A DNA stretch of 64,000 bases, from NCBI RefSeq assembly GCF_004167675.1, contig NZ_SEZQ01000002.1. The stretch is one strand, 5' to 3'. The stretch is from Aliivibrio finisterrensis_A (GTDB taxonomy: Bacteria; Pseudomonadota; Gammaproteobacteria; Enterobacterales; Vibrionaceae). Of this stretch, positions 1-8,480 are shown piece after piece; the first letter of the stretch is position 1; each line of letters opens with the position of its first letter. The notes beneath the pieces were generated by a model. It saw nothing but the letters and a program-made list of their open reading frames with translations. It was not told where the DNA came from and made no database searches. Both the position numbers and the translations under genes were made by a program.

Positions 1-184
1 GAAAACAGCACTGGCTGCTGAGTTCCCAGATCTAGTTGTAGATGTGGAAGAAATTACGTTTGTACCTCAAAACCCAATGGCGGTTACAGGCGAAGATGCT
101 GAGAAATTCCAAAAATTCTTAGATCTACTAGACGACTGTGATGACGTACAACAGGTTTATCACAACGCAGAATTAGAAGACTAA
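1..184 (+). CDS. YebC/PmpR-family protein, C-terminal 60 residues only
   Basis: The window opens inside a gene. Reading from base 2 gives 60 residues ending in TAA at 182-184. The segment contains VPQNPMAVTGEDAEKFQKFL and a late acidic DDCDDVQQVYHNAEL stretch, which is the typical end of the YebC/PmpR/TACO1 family. Family members bind DNA as transcriptional regulators or help translation of difficult peptides; which applies here cannot be judged from the fragment. The N-terminal domains lie outside the window. A strong terminator follows 28 bases after the stop. Confidence 0.8.
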   Translation, partial: KTALAAEFPDLVVDVEEITFVPQNPMAVTGEDAEKFQKFLDLLDDCDDVQQVYHNAELED

Positions 185-211
185 TAGAGTCCTAATTTTA
201 CAGAATGAATC

Positions 212-241
212 AAAGCCGAGCCTTAGTTGCTCGGCTTTTTC
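212..241 (+). terminator. Rho-independent terminator of the YebC-family gene
   Basis: A perfect 9-bp stem (AAAGCCGAG at 212-220, CTCGGCTTT at 230-238) with a 9-base loop runs directly into a T-run. It ends the upstream gene and separates it from rhlE. Confidence 0.85.
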
Positions 242-340
242 GTTTTAAACTGCGCTTTAGGATTGAGTAATCTAGAAGTTACTGTATGCTACAGCGCTCG
301 CAGTTTTGCGCTTAATGAACAATATAGAGAACATTTTAGT

Positions 341-1867
341 ATGGGTTTTACCTCTTTGGGCTTATCTGCCCCTATTTTAAAAGCTGTAGAAGCACAAGGT
401 TACAGCACACCTTCACCTATCCAATTACAAGCGATCCCTGCGGTAATTGAAGGGAAGGATGTTATGGCTGCGGCTCAAACAGGTACAGGTAAAACAGCAG
501 GCTTTACACTGCCTCTTCTTGAGCGTTTATCAAATGGTCCTAAGCGTAAGTTTAACCAAGTGCGTGCTTTGGTATTAACTCCGACACGTGAGCTTGCAGC
601 ACAAGTTCATGAGAGTGTTGAAAAGTACAGTGTAAACCTTCCTCTTACTTCTGATGTGGTTTTTGGTGGAGTTAAAGCTAACCCACAAATGCAGCGTCTG
701 CGTAAAGGTGTTGATGTTTTAGTGGCAACACCGGGTCGTTTATTGGATCTTGCGAACCAAAATGCGATTAAATTCGACCAATTAGAAATTCTAGTATTGG
801 ATGAAGCGGACCGTATGTTAGATATGGGCTTTATTCATGACATTAAAAAAATCTTAAATAAATTGCCTAAGAACCGTCAAAACTTACTGTTCTCTGCAAC
901 GTTTTCTGATGAGATCCGCCAATTAGCAAAAGGCTTGGTGAATAACCCAGTTGAGATCTCGGTTGCACAACGTAATACAACAGCAGAGACCGTTGAGCAA
1001 TCTGTTTACGTTGTTGATAAGACGAAAAAAGCACGCGTGCTAACTAAGTTAATTAAAGATAACGATTGGAAGCAAGTACTAGTATTTAGTAAGACTAAGC
1101 ATGGTGCAAACCGTTTAGCTAAAACGCTAGAAGAGAAAGGCGTTAGTGCGGCAGCTATTCATGGCAATAAGAGCCAAGGCGCACGTACTAAAGCGTTAGC
1201 TAACTTTAAGTCTGGTCAAGTTCGTGTGTTAGTGGCGACAGACATTGCTGCTCGTGGTCTAGATATTGAGCAATTGCCTCAAGTGATTAACGTTGATTTA
1301 CCAAAAGTGCCAGAAGATTACGTTCACCGTATTGGTCGTACTGGTCGTGCTGGTGCAACGGGTAAAGCGGTTTCTTTTGTGAGTGAAGATGAAGCAAAAG
1401 AGTTATTCGCGATTGAACGTCTAATTCAAAAAGTATTACCTCGTCATACGCTTGAAGGTTTTGAACCAACACTAAAAGTGCCTGAGTCTAAATTGGATAC
1501 TCGCCCAATCAAAGCGAAGAAACCAAAGAAAGCAAAAGCACCACGTGTGGATCATAAAGATGGTCAACGTTCTGGTGAGAACCGTAATGGTCATAAGCAA
1601 GGTGCAAAACCAAGCCAAAGACGCAACACGGAACACAGTGCAGGCGGCGCAAAGAAAGAGGGCGGTAATAATAAAAAACGTCCTGTGGAAGGCGGAAAAC
1701 CAAAGACGAAAGGCAATGGTGAAAACCGTGGCAATGGCAGCAATTTTGGTGGTGGTAAACCAAAAGCGGCAGGCAAACCAAAGACAGGTGGTTCATCTAC
1801 AGCAAGTAACACAAAGCCACGTCGTCAAGGCCCACGTCCAGCGCGTAAGCCTCAGGCACAATCATAG
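341..1867 (+). CDS. rhlE: DEAD-box ATP-dependent RNA helicase RhlE
   Basis: A 508-residue RNA helicase expected to remodel RNA in ribosome assembly or decay. The sequence starts with the RhlE-type FTSLGLSAPILKAV Q-motif region. It then shows AQTGTGKT (Walker A, about residue 45), DEAD (about 154), SAT (about 186) and HRIGRTGR (about 329). Residues from about 375 to the end form a Lys/Gly/Asn-rich disordered tail, usual in RhlE and probably an RNA-contacting extension. I chose the ATG at 341: the frame stays open back to a GTG at 227, but that would start within the preceding terminator hairpin and add 38 residues unlike any helicase N-terminus. The ribosome binding site at 341 is weak. Confidence 0.92.
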   Translation: MGFTSLGLSAPILKAVEAQGYSTPSPIQLQAIPAVIEGKDVMAAAQTGTGKTAGFTLPLLERLSNGPKRKFNQVRALVLTPTRELAAQVHESVEKYSVNLPLTSDVVFGGVKANPQMQRLRKGVDVLVATPGRLLDLANQNAIKFDQLEILVLDEADRMLDMGFIHDIKKILNKLPKNRQNLLFSATFSDEIRQLAKGLVNNPVEISVAQRNTTAETVEQSVYVVDKTKKARVLTKLIKDNDWKQVLVFSKTKHGANRLAKTLEEKGVSAAAIHGNKSQGARTKALANFKSGQVRVLVATDIAARGLDIEQLPQVINVDLPKVPEDYVHRIGRTGRAGATGKAVSFVSEDEAKELFAIERLIQKVLPRHTLEGFEPTLKVPESKLDTRPIKAKKPKKAKAPRVDHKDGQRSGENRNGHKQGAKPSQRRNTEHSAGGAKKEGGNNKKRPVEGGKPKTKGNGENRGNGSNFGGGKPKAAGKPKTGGSSTASNTKPRRQGPRPARKPQAQS

Positions 1868-1901
1868 TTTTTATTGTTAGCCCCCATTAGAAATCATTAA
1901 G

Positions 1902-1930
1902 AAGCCAGCTAAGTTAGCTGGCTTTGTTGT
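1902..1930 (+). terminator. Terminator after rhlE
   Basis: AAGCCAGCTAA pairs with TTAGCTGGCTT across a one-base loop, starting 35 bases past the rhlE stop. The T-tail is short, so termination may be incomplete. Confidence 0.7.
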
Positions 1931-2074
1931 ATTTGCACTGTCCTATTTTTTAGATGATAAAAGTATTAATTTAAAGACGCTGCCTCATTGATAATACTGT
2001 TACTAAAATTAACAGTGATTTATTTTTATACAAAATGTATTCATGTACTGTGTCATTATTGATCACTACTATGA

Positions 2075-3556
2075 ATGTATTGGGGAAAAATGAGGGTAAA
2101 ACGAATTATTTTGAGTGGCTCATTGTTATTGCTGAGTATCGCTTTAACGTGTGCTGTTTTTTATGTAGTGAAAAATCATCAAAAGCAAAGTCGACTTATT
2201 GAAAGTGAATTAAAGTTCAATGCAAATTTTGTCTCGATTTGGCTTCAAACGGCATTTAACCATTCTAATTTTGTATTAACCCAACTATCTAAAGATTTAA
2301 CTCAAGATGGCTTTGCTCAGTTAGCCCTTTCTGACAATCATTATCAGGAGCAAGCGGAAGTTTTTGAGTTGCACTATCAAACCTTAATGAATGCTATTCA
2401 TGTATTTGCGGTAGATAAAGAGTGCGTATTACTAAAAACTAAAACAATTGGTGGGGTTGATCTGTCGTCGCGAGAGTATTGTCAGCGATTACAGAATAAT
2501 AATGAAGAGATAACATCAGTAATTACGGGGCCTTTTAAAGATATTCTTAATCGAAATGTGGTGGTTCAAGGGGTAAAAATTACGGATAAGAAAGGGGCGT
2601 TTGCCGGTATTGTCGGCCTGTTAACGGACTTTACCTTTTTTACTAGAGCATTACGTAGCGCGCATTTATCGGAAGGATCAACAATCACGATACTCAGCCG
2701 TGACTTTACGGTGCTTGCAACGAGTGTACCTAGGTATTTTCCTATCGGTGAAATGATGGATTTTGATTATGTTCCTTATCAAAAAATCAATGGGTTGAAA
2801 TATAATCAAGAGTTGTTGTTTGATTCAAACAAAAAGTATAACGGTGCTTATCAAGGTGTTTTTGTTAAAAAAGTGTCTGATTTGCCTTTTATTATTTTGG
2901 TGACTAAAGCGAAAAATTATTGGTTTACCCCTCTTTATATCACCATAGCTACCGTGTTTTCTTTGATTTTAGCATTATTGTTTTTTTTGATGAAAAATGC
3001 GGTTTATTTTCATAAATTAAATATCAAAGCCGAGCACTATTCTAAATTAGCGTTATTTGATGAACTAACGGGATCATGTAATCGTCGTTGTTTTGAAAAT
3101 AAAATTAGTGGGTTTATTGAAGAATATCACTCGAGAAAAAAGGTATTTTCCATTGCATTATTTGATATTGATTACTTTAAGAAAATCAATGATACCTATG
3201 GACATGATACTGGTGATGAAGTGTTACGTTTATTTAGCCAAACTTGTGAGACGGTATGCACACCAGATGATCACTTTGCTCGTTTAGGTGGTGATGAGTT
3301 TGTGATGCTATTAGCCAATGCAAATGCAGTAGATGCGGAGTTACGGCTTAATTGCCTATTAAATACGATACGAGATATTGAAATTAGTATTAATGAACAA
3401 TCTGTAAAAGTGACCAGTAGTATTGGTGTTACAGAGGTAAATAATAGGATATTTGATTCATGCAAATTGCTTAATAAAGCAGATGAAGCTTTATATGAAG
3501 CAAAACGGCTAGGGCGAAACCAAGTGTCTATTTCTGTTATAGAGACAACACATTGA
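2075..3556 (+). CDS. Membrane-anchored diguanylate cyclase (periplasmic sensor plus GGDEF)
   Basis: Predicted to make cyclic-di-GMP from two GTP in response to a periplasmic signal. A membrane segment lies at about residues 9-28, followed by a roughly 260-residue periplasmic region of the Cache type and a second membrane segment at about 287-307. A GGDEF domain fills the last 165 residues. The active-site GGDEF is intact (about residue 405, in ARLGGDEFVMLL). The allosteric inhibitory I-site normally reads RxxD five residues before GGDEF; here the Arg position is Thr, so product inhibition may be weak. No EAL domain is present. The start could be ATG 2075 or ATG 2090; a GGGGA sits just before 2090. 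The gene stands alone. Confidence 0.88.
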   Translation: MYWGKMRVKRIILSGSLLLLSIALTCAVFYVVKNHQKQSRLIESELKFNANFVSIWLQTAFNHSNFVLTQLSKDLTQDGFAQLALSDNHYQEQAEVFELHYQTLMNAIHVFAVDKECVLLKTKTIGGVDLSSREYCQRLQNNNEEITSVITGPFKDILNRNVVVQGVKITDKKGAFAGIVGLLTDFTFFTRALRSAHLSEGSTITILSRDFTVLATSVPRYFPIGEMMDFDYVPYQKINGLKYNQELLFDSNKKYNGAYQGVFVKKVSDLPFIILVTKAKNYWFTPLYITIATVFSLILALLFFLMKNAVYFHKLNIKAEHYSKLALFDELTGSCNRRCFENKISGFIEEYHSRKKVFSIALFDIDYFKKINDTYGHDTGDEVLRLFSQTCETVCTPDDHFARLGGDEFVMLLANANAVDAELRLNCLLNTIRDIEISINEQSVKVTSSIGVTEVNNRIFDSCKLLNKADEALYEAKRLGRNQVSISVIETTH

Positions 3557-3592
3557 TATTACCCCAAACGCAATGAAAGTAAAATTATCGGT

Positions 3593-3617
3593 TTTGGATT
3601 AGAAAAACTAATCCAAA
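3593..3617. repeat. Short perfect inverted repeat downstream of the GGDEF gene
   Basis: TTTGGATTAG at 3593-3602 and CTAATCCAAA at 3608-3617 form a 10-bp stem with a 5-base loop. There is no T-run on either side, so it is not a classical terminator. It could stabilise the 3' end of the mRNA or act as a protein site. Confidence 0.5.
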
Positions 3618-3808
3618 TCGTATAAAAAATCTCTCCTGAAATAGGCGTAAATTAGATTGCCTGATTTATATAATCGCCTTATTATCTCGCCCTATAAAGG
3701 CTTGGCTATATTCATAGTTAGCTTAATCAATTTTATTGTTAAATATTAACAAACGTTAATTCCCTTAACATATCTTATTAATACTTTGCTGTTTTTCGGA
3801 GAGCAGTC

Positions 3809-5011
3809 ATGCAAAAGTCGTATTCACTTGCGACGTTCAGTTTCCTGATCGTTATTTTAGTTGCTGTTGGTCAAATGAGCCAAACTATGTATGTGCCATC
3901 CATTGGCTACATGGCAAGTGAATTCAAAGTAAGCCCTGCATCATTACAAGCGGTAATGGCTGTGTATTTGATCCCTTATGGTTTATCACAATTTTTCTAC
4001 GGCCCAATTTCTGATCGTATTGGCCGTCGTGTGGTGATCTTATCAGGTCTTACTTTATATATTGCTGGCACCATCTTGGCGTTATTTGCTCATGATTATT
4101 CGTTATTTTTAGCGGGCTGTTTTGTGCAAGGTTTAGGTATTGGTGCTGCAGGTGTGATGTGCCGTACTATTCCACGTGATTGCTTCTCTGGTGATGAACT
4201 ACACAGAACCAACAGTATCATTAGTATGTGCATGATGTTTTCACCACTTTTGGCACCAGTGTTAGGTGGTTATTTAACAGAAGCATTTGGTTGGCGTTCA
4301 AGCTATTTATTCTTGGCTTTGTTCAGTATTGCGGTATTGATCATCATGACAACGTCAATGAAAGAGACTTTGCCATTAGAAGTGCGTCGTAAAGAGCCAG
4401 TATTGAAGAGTTACCGTCACGTATTATCTGAGCACCGCTTTCAAGGTTATTTGATTTGCTTGGTTGCTACATTTGCAGGGGTTGCCGTATTTGAAGCGGC
4501 GGCTGGGGTATTACTGGGTGGTAAACTTAAATTAGCAGCAACAACAGTAAGTATTCTGTTTATTTTACCTATCCCTGGCTATTTAGCGGGTGCTGGTTTA
4601 TCAAGTGTGATTGCAAAGCGTTGGTCTGAGAAGAAATCGTTAGATGTCGGTCTTGTGTCTATTGTTTTAGGTGCGGCGATTGTATTGGTTCCTGGTGTTA
4701 TGGGATTAACTACAGCGCCAACTCTGATAGGTGGTGCCGTATTGTACTTCTTAGGCGCGGGCATTTTATTTCCGGCAGCAACAACAGGGGCGCTATCACC
4801 ATTTCCGCAACACGCAGGAACAGCCGGTGCATTACTGGGCGGCATGCAAAACTTGGGCGCAGGTTTAGCAACAATGGTGGCATCGATGATCCCAGCTAAT
4901 AGCCAAATGCCAGTAGGGTTAATTATGTTCTTAATGGCGTTACTTGCGGTGTATGGTTTACGTAAAGTGCACTCAATTCCACCATCAAGCGAAATGCCAT
5001 TAGCGGTGTAA
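3809..5011 (+). CDS. emrD: MFS multidrug efflux transporter EmrD
   Basis: A 400-residue inner-membrane drug:proton antiporter of the major facilitator superfamily (DHA1 group). Twelve hydrophobic segments can be followed. Segments closely parallel to E. coli EmrD as I remember it include VAVGQMSQTMYVPSI near the N-terminus and the loop 2-3 motif QFFYGPISDRIGRR (about residues 60-73), followed by the RTIPRDCF region and SPLLAPVLGG. The start has GGAGAG 7 bases upstream. The gene is monocistronic, with a strong hairpin terminator shared with the convergent dbpA. Confidence 0.9.
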   Translation: MQKSYSLATFSFLIVILVAVGQMSQTMYVPSIGYMASEFKVSPASLQAVMAVYLIPYGLSQFFYGPISDRIGRRVVILSGLTLYIAGTILALFAHDYSLFLAGCFVQGLGIGAAGVMCRTIPRDCFSGDELHRTNSIISMCMMFSPLLAPVLGGYLTEAFGWRSSYLFLALFSIAVLIIMTTSMKETLPLEVRRKEPVLKSYRHVLSEHRFQGYLICLVATFAGVAVFEAAAGVLLGGKLKLAATTVSILFILPIPGYLAGAGLSSVIAKRWSEKKSLDVGLVSIVLGAAIVLVPGVMGLTTAPTLIGGAVLYFLGAGILFPAATTGALSPFPQHAGTAGALLGGMQNLGAGLATMVASMIPANSQMPVGLIMFLMALLAVYGLRKVHSIPPSSEMPLAV

Positions 5012-5028
5012 AAGAACTTATAGCAATT

Positions 5029-5066
5029 AAAAAGGCCGAGTAGAAATCATCTACTCGGCCTTTTTT
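5029..5066. terminator. Bidirectional terminator between emrD and dbpA
   Basis: A perfect 15-bp stem (5029-5043 with 5051-5065) encloses a 7-base loop, with an A-run on one side and a T-run on the other. It can stop transcription from both convergent genes. Confidence 0.9.
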
Positions 5067-5071
5067 GTATG

Positions 5072-5110
5072 TGACGTCAACTAAGCGATATATAACATTA
5101 GTTGACGTTA
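5072..5110. repeat. Second inverted repeat between emrD and dbpA
   Basis: TGACGTCAACTAA (5072-5084) and TTAGTTGACGTTA (5098-5110) pair at 12 of 13 positions around a 13-base AT-rich spacer. It directly follows the emrD/dbpA terminator and has no T-tail of its own. Confidence 0.55.
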
Positions 5111-5128
5111 CTTGTTTTGTATTCGCTA

Positions 5129-6517
5129 TTAACCGCGCATACGGCTTACGCGGAATGTACGACCTTTCATTTTACCTGTTGCAATCTTATCTAGTGCTGC
5201 TTTAGCAATTGAGCTATGAACGGCAACGTAAGCGTGGAAATCAAACACGTTGATTTTACCTACTTTTTTACCGTCAACGCCGTCTTTACCAGTTAATGCA
5301 CCAAGAATATCGCCAGGGCGTAGTTTGTTTTTCTTACCACCATCAATCCAAAGCGTTACCATTTCTGGGTAGTGAGGACGCTCATTTAGGTAATCTTCAC
5401 TTGGCATTGTTTCATCGTTAATTTCGATGCTCATGTAATCTTCGATTTGAGCAATGTTATTGGTTTCTTTGTTGCTAAATAGGCTTAATGCAATGCCTTT
5501 ATTACCAGCACGGCCAGTACGACCAATACGGTGAACATGCACTTCAGGATCACGAGATAATTCAAAGTTGATCACTGCATCTAGAGATTCGATATCAAGA
5601 CCACGAGCTGCAACATCAGTAGCAACTAGGATAGAGGTACTCTTATTAGCAAAACGAACTAACGCTTTATCACGGTCACGTTGTTCTAAATCACCATGAA
5701 GAGCGGTTACGCTGAAATCAAAGTGACGAAGCTCGTCAGCCACTTCTTGAGTAACACGTTTTGTATTACAGAAAATAACGGTAGATTCTGGACGGTGCTT
5801 AAGAAGCAGAATTTGAAGTGCACGTAGGCGATCTTCAAAATCATCAACTTTGTAGAAATGCTGCTCGATAGAAGTATTTTCTACTTTGTCTTCTGCTTTT
5901 GCCATGATTGGATCGTTCATGATGCGATCAGCAATTGTTTTGATTTGTGGTGGGAACGTCGCACTGAACAGTAAGTTTTGACGCTTAGCTGGTGCGTGAT
6001 CTAATACCATATCAATCGCGTCTTGGAAGCCCATTTCTAACATACGGTCAGCTTCATCAAGAACAAACGTATTTAGGTTGTCTAGGTTTAAGTAACCTTT
6101 ACGCAGGTGCTCCTCAACACGACCAGGAGTACCAACGATGATGTGTGCACCGTGCTCAAGTGAGCCAATTTGTGGACCAAATGGAACACCACCACATAAC
6201 GTTAGAACTTTGATGTTGTGGATAGAGCGAGCAAGCTTACGGATTTCTACCGCAACTTGGTCAGCAAGTTCACGTGTTGGACACAATACTAGTGATTGAA
6301 CGCGAAAACGTTTTACATCTAGGTTAGCCAATAAGCCTAAACCAAACGCAGCTGTTTTACCTGAGCCCGTTTTTCCTTGGGCAATGACATCTTTCCCTTT
6401 CAGCATGAATGGTAAGCTTTGAGCTTGAATTGGAGTCATCTCGTTATAGCCTAAAGTTTCTAGGTTTTGAAGAAGAGATGGGTTCAGATCTAATGATGAG
6501 AAAGAGGTTTGGCTCAA
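5129..6517 (-). CDS. dbpA: ATP-dependent RNA helicase DbpA
   Basis: A 462-residue DEAD-box helicase acting in 50S subunit assembly, recruited to hairpin 92 of 23S rRNA. Visible motifs are GKTGSGKT, PTRELADQV, DEADRML, SATFP, and HRIGRTGR. The last 75 residues contain LRPGDILGALTG and end in GRTFRVSRMRG, the RRM-like DbpA RNA-binding domain that separates DbpA from other DEAD-box helicases. Length matches the family. It is transcribed toward emrD and shares its terminator. It is a second RNA helicase within 7 kb, but with a different specificity from RhlE. Confidence 0.95.
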   Translation of the reverse strand: MSQTSFSSLDLNPSLLQNLETLGYNEMTPIQAQSLPFMLKGKDVIAQGKTGSGKTAAFGLGLLANLDVKRFRVQSLVLCPTRELADQVAVEIRKLARSIHNIKVLTLCGGVPFGPQIGSLEHGAHIIVGTPGRVEEHLRKGYLNLDNLNTFVLDEADRMLEMGFQDAIDMVLDHAPAKRQNLLFSATFPPQIKTIADRIMNDPIMAKAEDKVENTSIEQHFYKVDDFEDRLRALQILLLKHRPESTVIFCNTKRVTQEVADELRHFDFSVTALHGDLEQRDRDKALVRFANKSTSILVATDVAARGLDIESLDAVINFELSRDPEVHVHRIGRTGRAGNKGIALSLFSNKETNNIAQIEDYMSIEINDETMPSEDYLNERPHYPEMVTLWIDGGKKNKLRPGDILGALTGKDGVDGKKVGKINVFDFHAYVAVHSSIAKAALDKIATGKMKGRTFRVSRMRG

Positions 6518-6821
6518 GGTGATTTCCTATAAACAAGTAGAAGCAAAATAAGATTTGCCTAATGGCAAGCAGAGTAAAGAGAAGAGGCCTAAAAAGCAAG
6601 GAAGATCACACTTTTTCTGTTTAAAAAAACAGCAAGTAAAGAATCTACCTCTCTCTAATTTTGAGAAAAAGAACATCCTAGATTGTGGTTCTATTGTGTT
6701 TGTTATTTTACTTGTTTGAAAATGAGTTAATGAGGATATTGTTATTGATAATTATTTGCATTTGAAAATTTGGTTCGTTACTCTCACTACTCTTTTTACT
6801 GTAGGATAACGTGCCGTTTTT
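6518..6821. other. Intergenic region between divergent dbpA and the siderophore reductase gene
   Basis: About 300 bases without a gene. The half nearer dbpA is A/G-rich on the plus strand and presumably holds the dbpA promoter and leader. The other half contains a Fur-box-like site (6741-6759). No RNA gene or further ORF was recognised. Confidence 0.6.
6741..6759 (+). promoter_or_regulatory. Candidate Fur box upstream of the siderophore reductase gene
   Basis: The 19 bases match the Fur consensus GATAATGATAATCATTATC at 14 positions, including the core TGATAAT. It lies about 60 bases before the reductase start, a position fitting iron repression. Confidence 0.5.
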
Positions 6822-7553
6822 ATGCCGAATAATGATGCCTTTGAGTTGCTTTTTTCGTTGTCTAAACAAATAACTCCCTATTTATCTGGGCAACTTTCAC
6901 CACTAGCTACTATGGATGATGAATATAGTATCCATATTTCTCGTGATAATAGTAACGTTATTCAAGCGCTTTATGAGCGTTTATCTCAAGATTCAGAAGA
7001 AGGCGGTAATGCATATTGGCTAACTCGAACATGGGATTTACTTTGTTGGCAGCCAATCTATATTAGTTTTATTTCTGTTTATCAACTTCACGCCATTCCT
7101 GATATTCAAAACATGAGCCAATTGGTTCAATCCAACTTTATTTCAGGATTTATATTTCATCATTCCGAATTGACGTTTGGTTCACCTGAAGAGATTGTTC
7201 CCGTTGCTGCTTCACAATTAATGAGATTGTTTGATTCATACCGAAAAGAGCTCTCTCCTTGGACTCGTATTCGTCCGGGGTTTACGAATCACTTACTTGC
7301 TGATGGCTTATTAAATTGCATTCTTAAACTACAGATGCTTCAACCGGAATTATCCAATGGATATTTAATGGCGCAGGCTGAGTTATGGTTAAACGCTTTT
7401 AATCTACCTAATAAGCATTTATCAAGCTTAAAGGTGGATCTTGTCAGTAACCAGTTGAAACTCGTTCGTACCAGTTGTTGTTTGGTGTATAAATGCAATG
7501 GCAGAAAGTTGTGTGATGACTGCCCGCGCCATCCAGATAATAAAGGGTTATAA
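6822..7553 (+). CDS. FhuF-like siderophore ferric-iron reductase
   Basis: A 243-residue protein expected to reduce Fe(III) in imported hydroxamate siderophores in the cytoplasm, so that iron is released. The diagnostic part is the C-terminus, where RTSCCLVYKCNGRKLCDDCP gives the C-C-x10-C-x2-C pattern that holds the FhuF-type [2Fe-2S] cluster. The rest of the protein is only weakly patterned. It lies directly upstream of fhuC on the same strand, with a Fur-like box in front, which supports the assignment. It fits the AHA_1954-type siderophore ferric reductase family better than E. coli FhuF itself. Confidence 0.82.
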   Translation: MPNNDAFELLFSLSKQITPYLSGQLSPLATMDDEYSIHISRDNSNVIQALYERLSQDSEEGGNAYWLTRTWDLLCWQPIYISFISVYQLHAIPDIQNMSQLVQSNFISGFIFHHSELTFGSPEEIVPVAASQLMRLFDSYRKELSPWTRIRPGFTNHLLADGLLNCILKLQMLQPELSNGYLMAQAELWLNAFNLPNKHLSSLKVDLVSNQLKLVRTSCCLVYKCNGRKLCDDCPRHPDNKGL

Positions 7554-7587
7554 GGTTATTTTTCCATTTCTCTTGCCCTTACTAATT

Positions 7588-7612
7588 AATGAGAATAAAA
7601 ACAATTAGCATT
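7588..7612 (+). promoter_or_regulatory. Possible degenerate Fur box before fhuC
   Basis: AATGAGAAT near 7588 and ATTAGCATT near 7604 resemble Fur half-sites, but they are separated by extra A-rich bases. The match to the consensus is poor (about 10 of 19). Iron control of fhuCDB from here is plausible but uncertain. Confidence 0.3.
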
Positions 7613-7672
7613 ACCATTTCTTTGTGTTAAAGTTTTGCGTATTACTTACGGACTGAATAATTAGCTTACTTT

Positions 7673-8440
7673 ATGTACCAACTTGTTGATGCGTCGTTTG
7701 AAATTGACGGAAAGAAAATCCTCCATGCGACTAATTTATTTTTTCCAAAAGGAAAAGTGACGACGTTACTTGGGCACAATGGGTGTGGGAAATCTACATT
7801 AGTTAAATTACTTAGTCGTCAAAATACTCCCACGGCAGGGAAGGTTCTGTTTAATGATAAAGCCGTTAATCTCTTATCCCATCAAGAATTTGCTCTTAAT
7901 GTTGCTTATCTTCCCCAGCACCCACCAGTAACTGATGGTGTTACTGTTCGTGAACTTGTCTGTTTTGGTCGTTATCCATGGAAAGGGGCATTTGGGCGAT
8001 ACCGTAAGCAAGATTATCAATTAGTTGATGATGCAATAGAAAAAGTGGGTTTAACCTTATTTCGTGATCGCTTCGTCGCTACCTTATCAGGAGGAGAGCG
8101 TCAAAGAGCTTGGGTCGCGATGCTGTTAGCTCAACAAAGTCAGTGTATTTTACTTGATGAACCCACCTCAGCATTGGATGTCGCTCATCAATATGAGTTA
8201 TTAACGTTAATTAGAGAATTAAATACAACCTTAGGACTGACGGTCATTATGGTATTGCATGATGTTAACATGGCGGCCAAGTTCAGTGACCATCTCATCG
8301 CATTACATTCAGGTGAAGTTATTGCTCAAGGTGCGCCTGAGAGTTTAATGAATAAAGACACATTACAACAAATTTATGGAATGGAATTAGCGTTATTTTC
8401 TCATCCTGAAACCGGTCAAGCGATCAGCTATATCCCGTAA
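7673..8440 (+). CDS. fhuC: Ferric-hydroxamate ABC transporter ATPase FhuC
   Basis: A 255-residue ATPase that powers uptake of iron-hydroxamate complexes across the inner membrane. It shows Walker A LGHNGCGKST (about residue 33), the ABC signature LSGGERQRAW, Walker B CILLDEPTSALD and the switch His in VLHDVNMA. The sequence between LLGHNG and the KLLSRQ region is typical of the FepC/FhuC group of siderophore ATPases. It is first of three genes fhuC-fhuD-fhuB, 40 bases before fhuD. The start has no strong Shine-Dalgarno sequence. Confidence 0.9.
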   Translation: MYQLVDASFEIDGKKILHATNLFFPKGKVTTLLGHNGCGKSTLVKLLSRQNTPTAGKVLFNDKAVNLLSHQEFALNVAYLPQHPPVTDGVTVRELVCFGRYPWKGAFGRYRKQDYQLVDDAIEKVGLTLFRDRFVATLSGGERQRAWVAMLLAQQSQCILLDEPTSALDVAHQYELLTLIRELNTTLGLTVIMVLHDVNMAAKFSDHLIALHSGEVIAQGAPESLMNKDTLQQIYGMELALFSHPETGQAISYIP

Positions 8441-8480
8441 ACCTCAGTAATTGATTAAATAAAAACGACAAGGAAGAAAG

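Noticed and set aside
227..340. N-terminal extension of rhlE from GTG 227
   Set aside because: It starts inside the preceding terminator stem and gives 38 residues not seen in RhlE proteins; ATG 341 fits the family.
1509..1880. Long open frames in other phases over the rhlE tail (both strands)
   Set aside because: They arise from the repetitive Lys/Gly/Asn codons of the tail; composition and lack of a start signal mark them as shadows.
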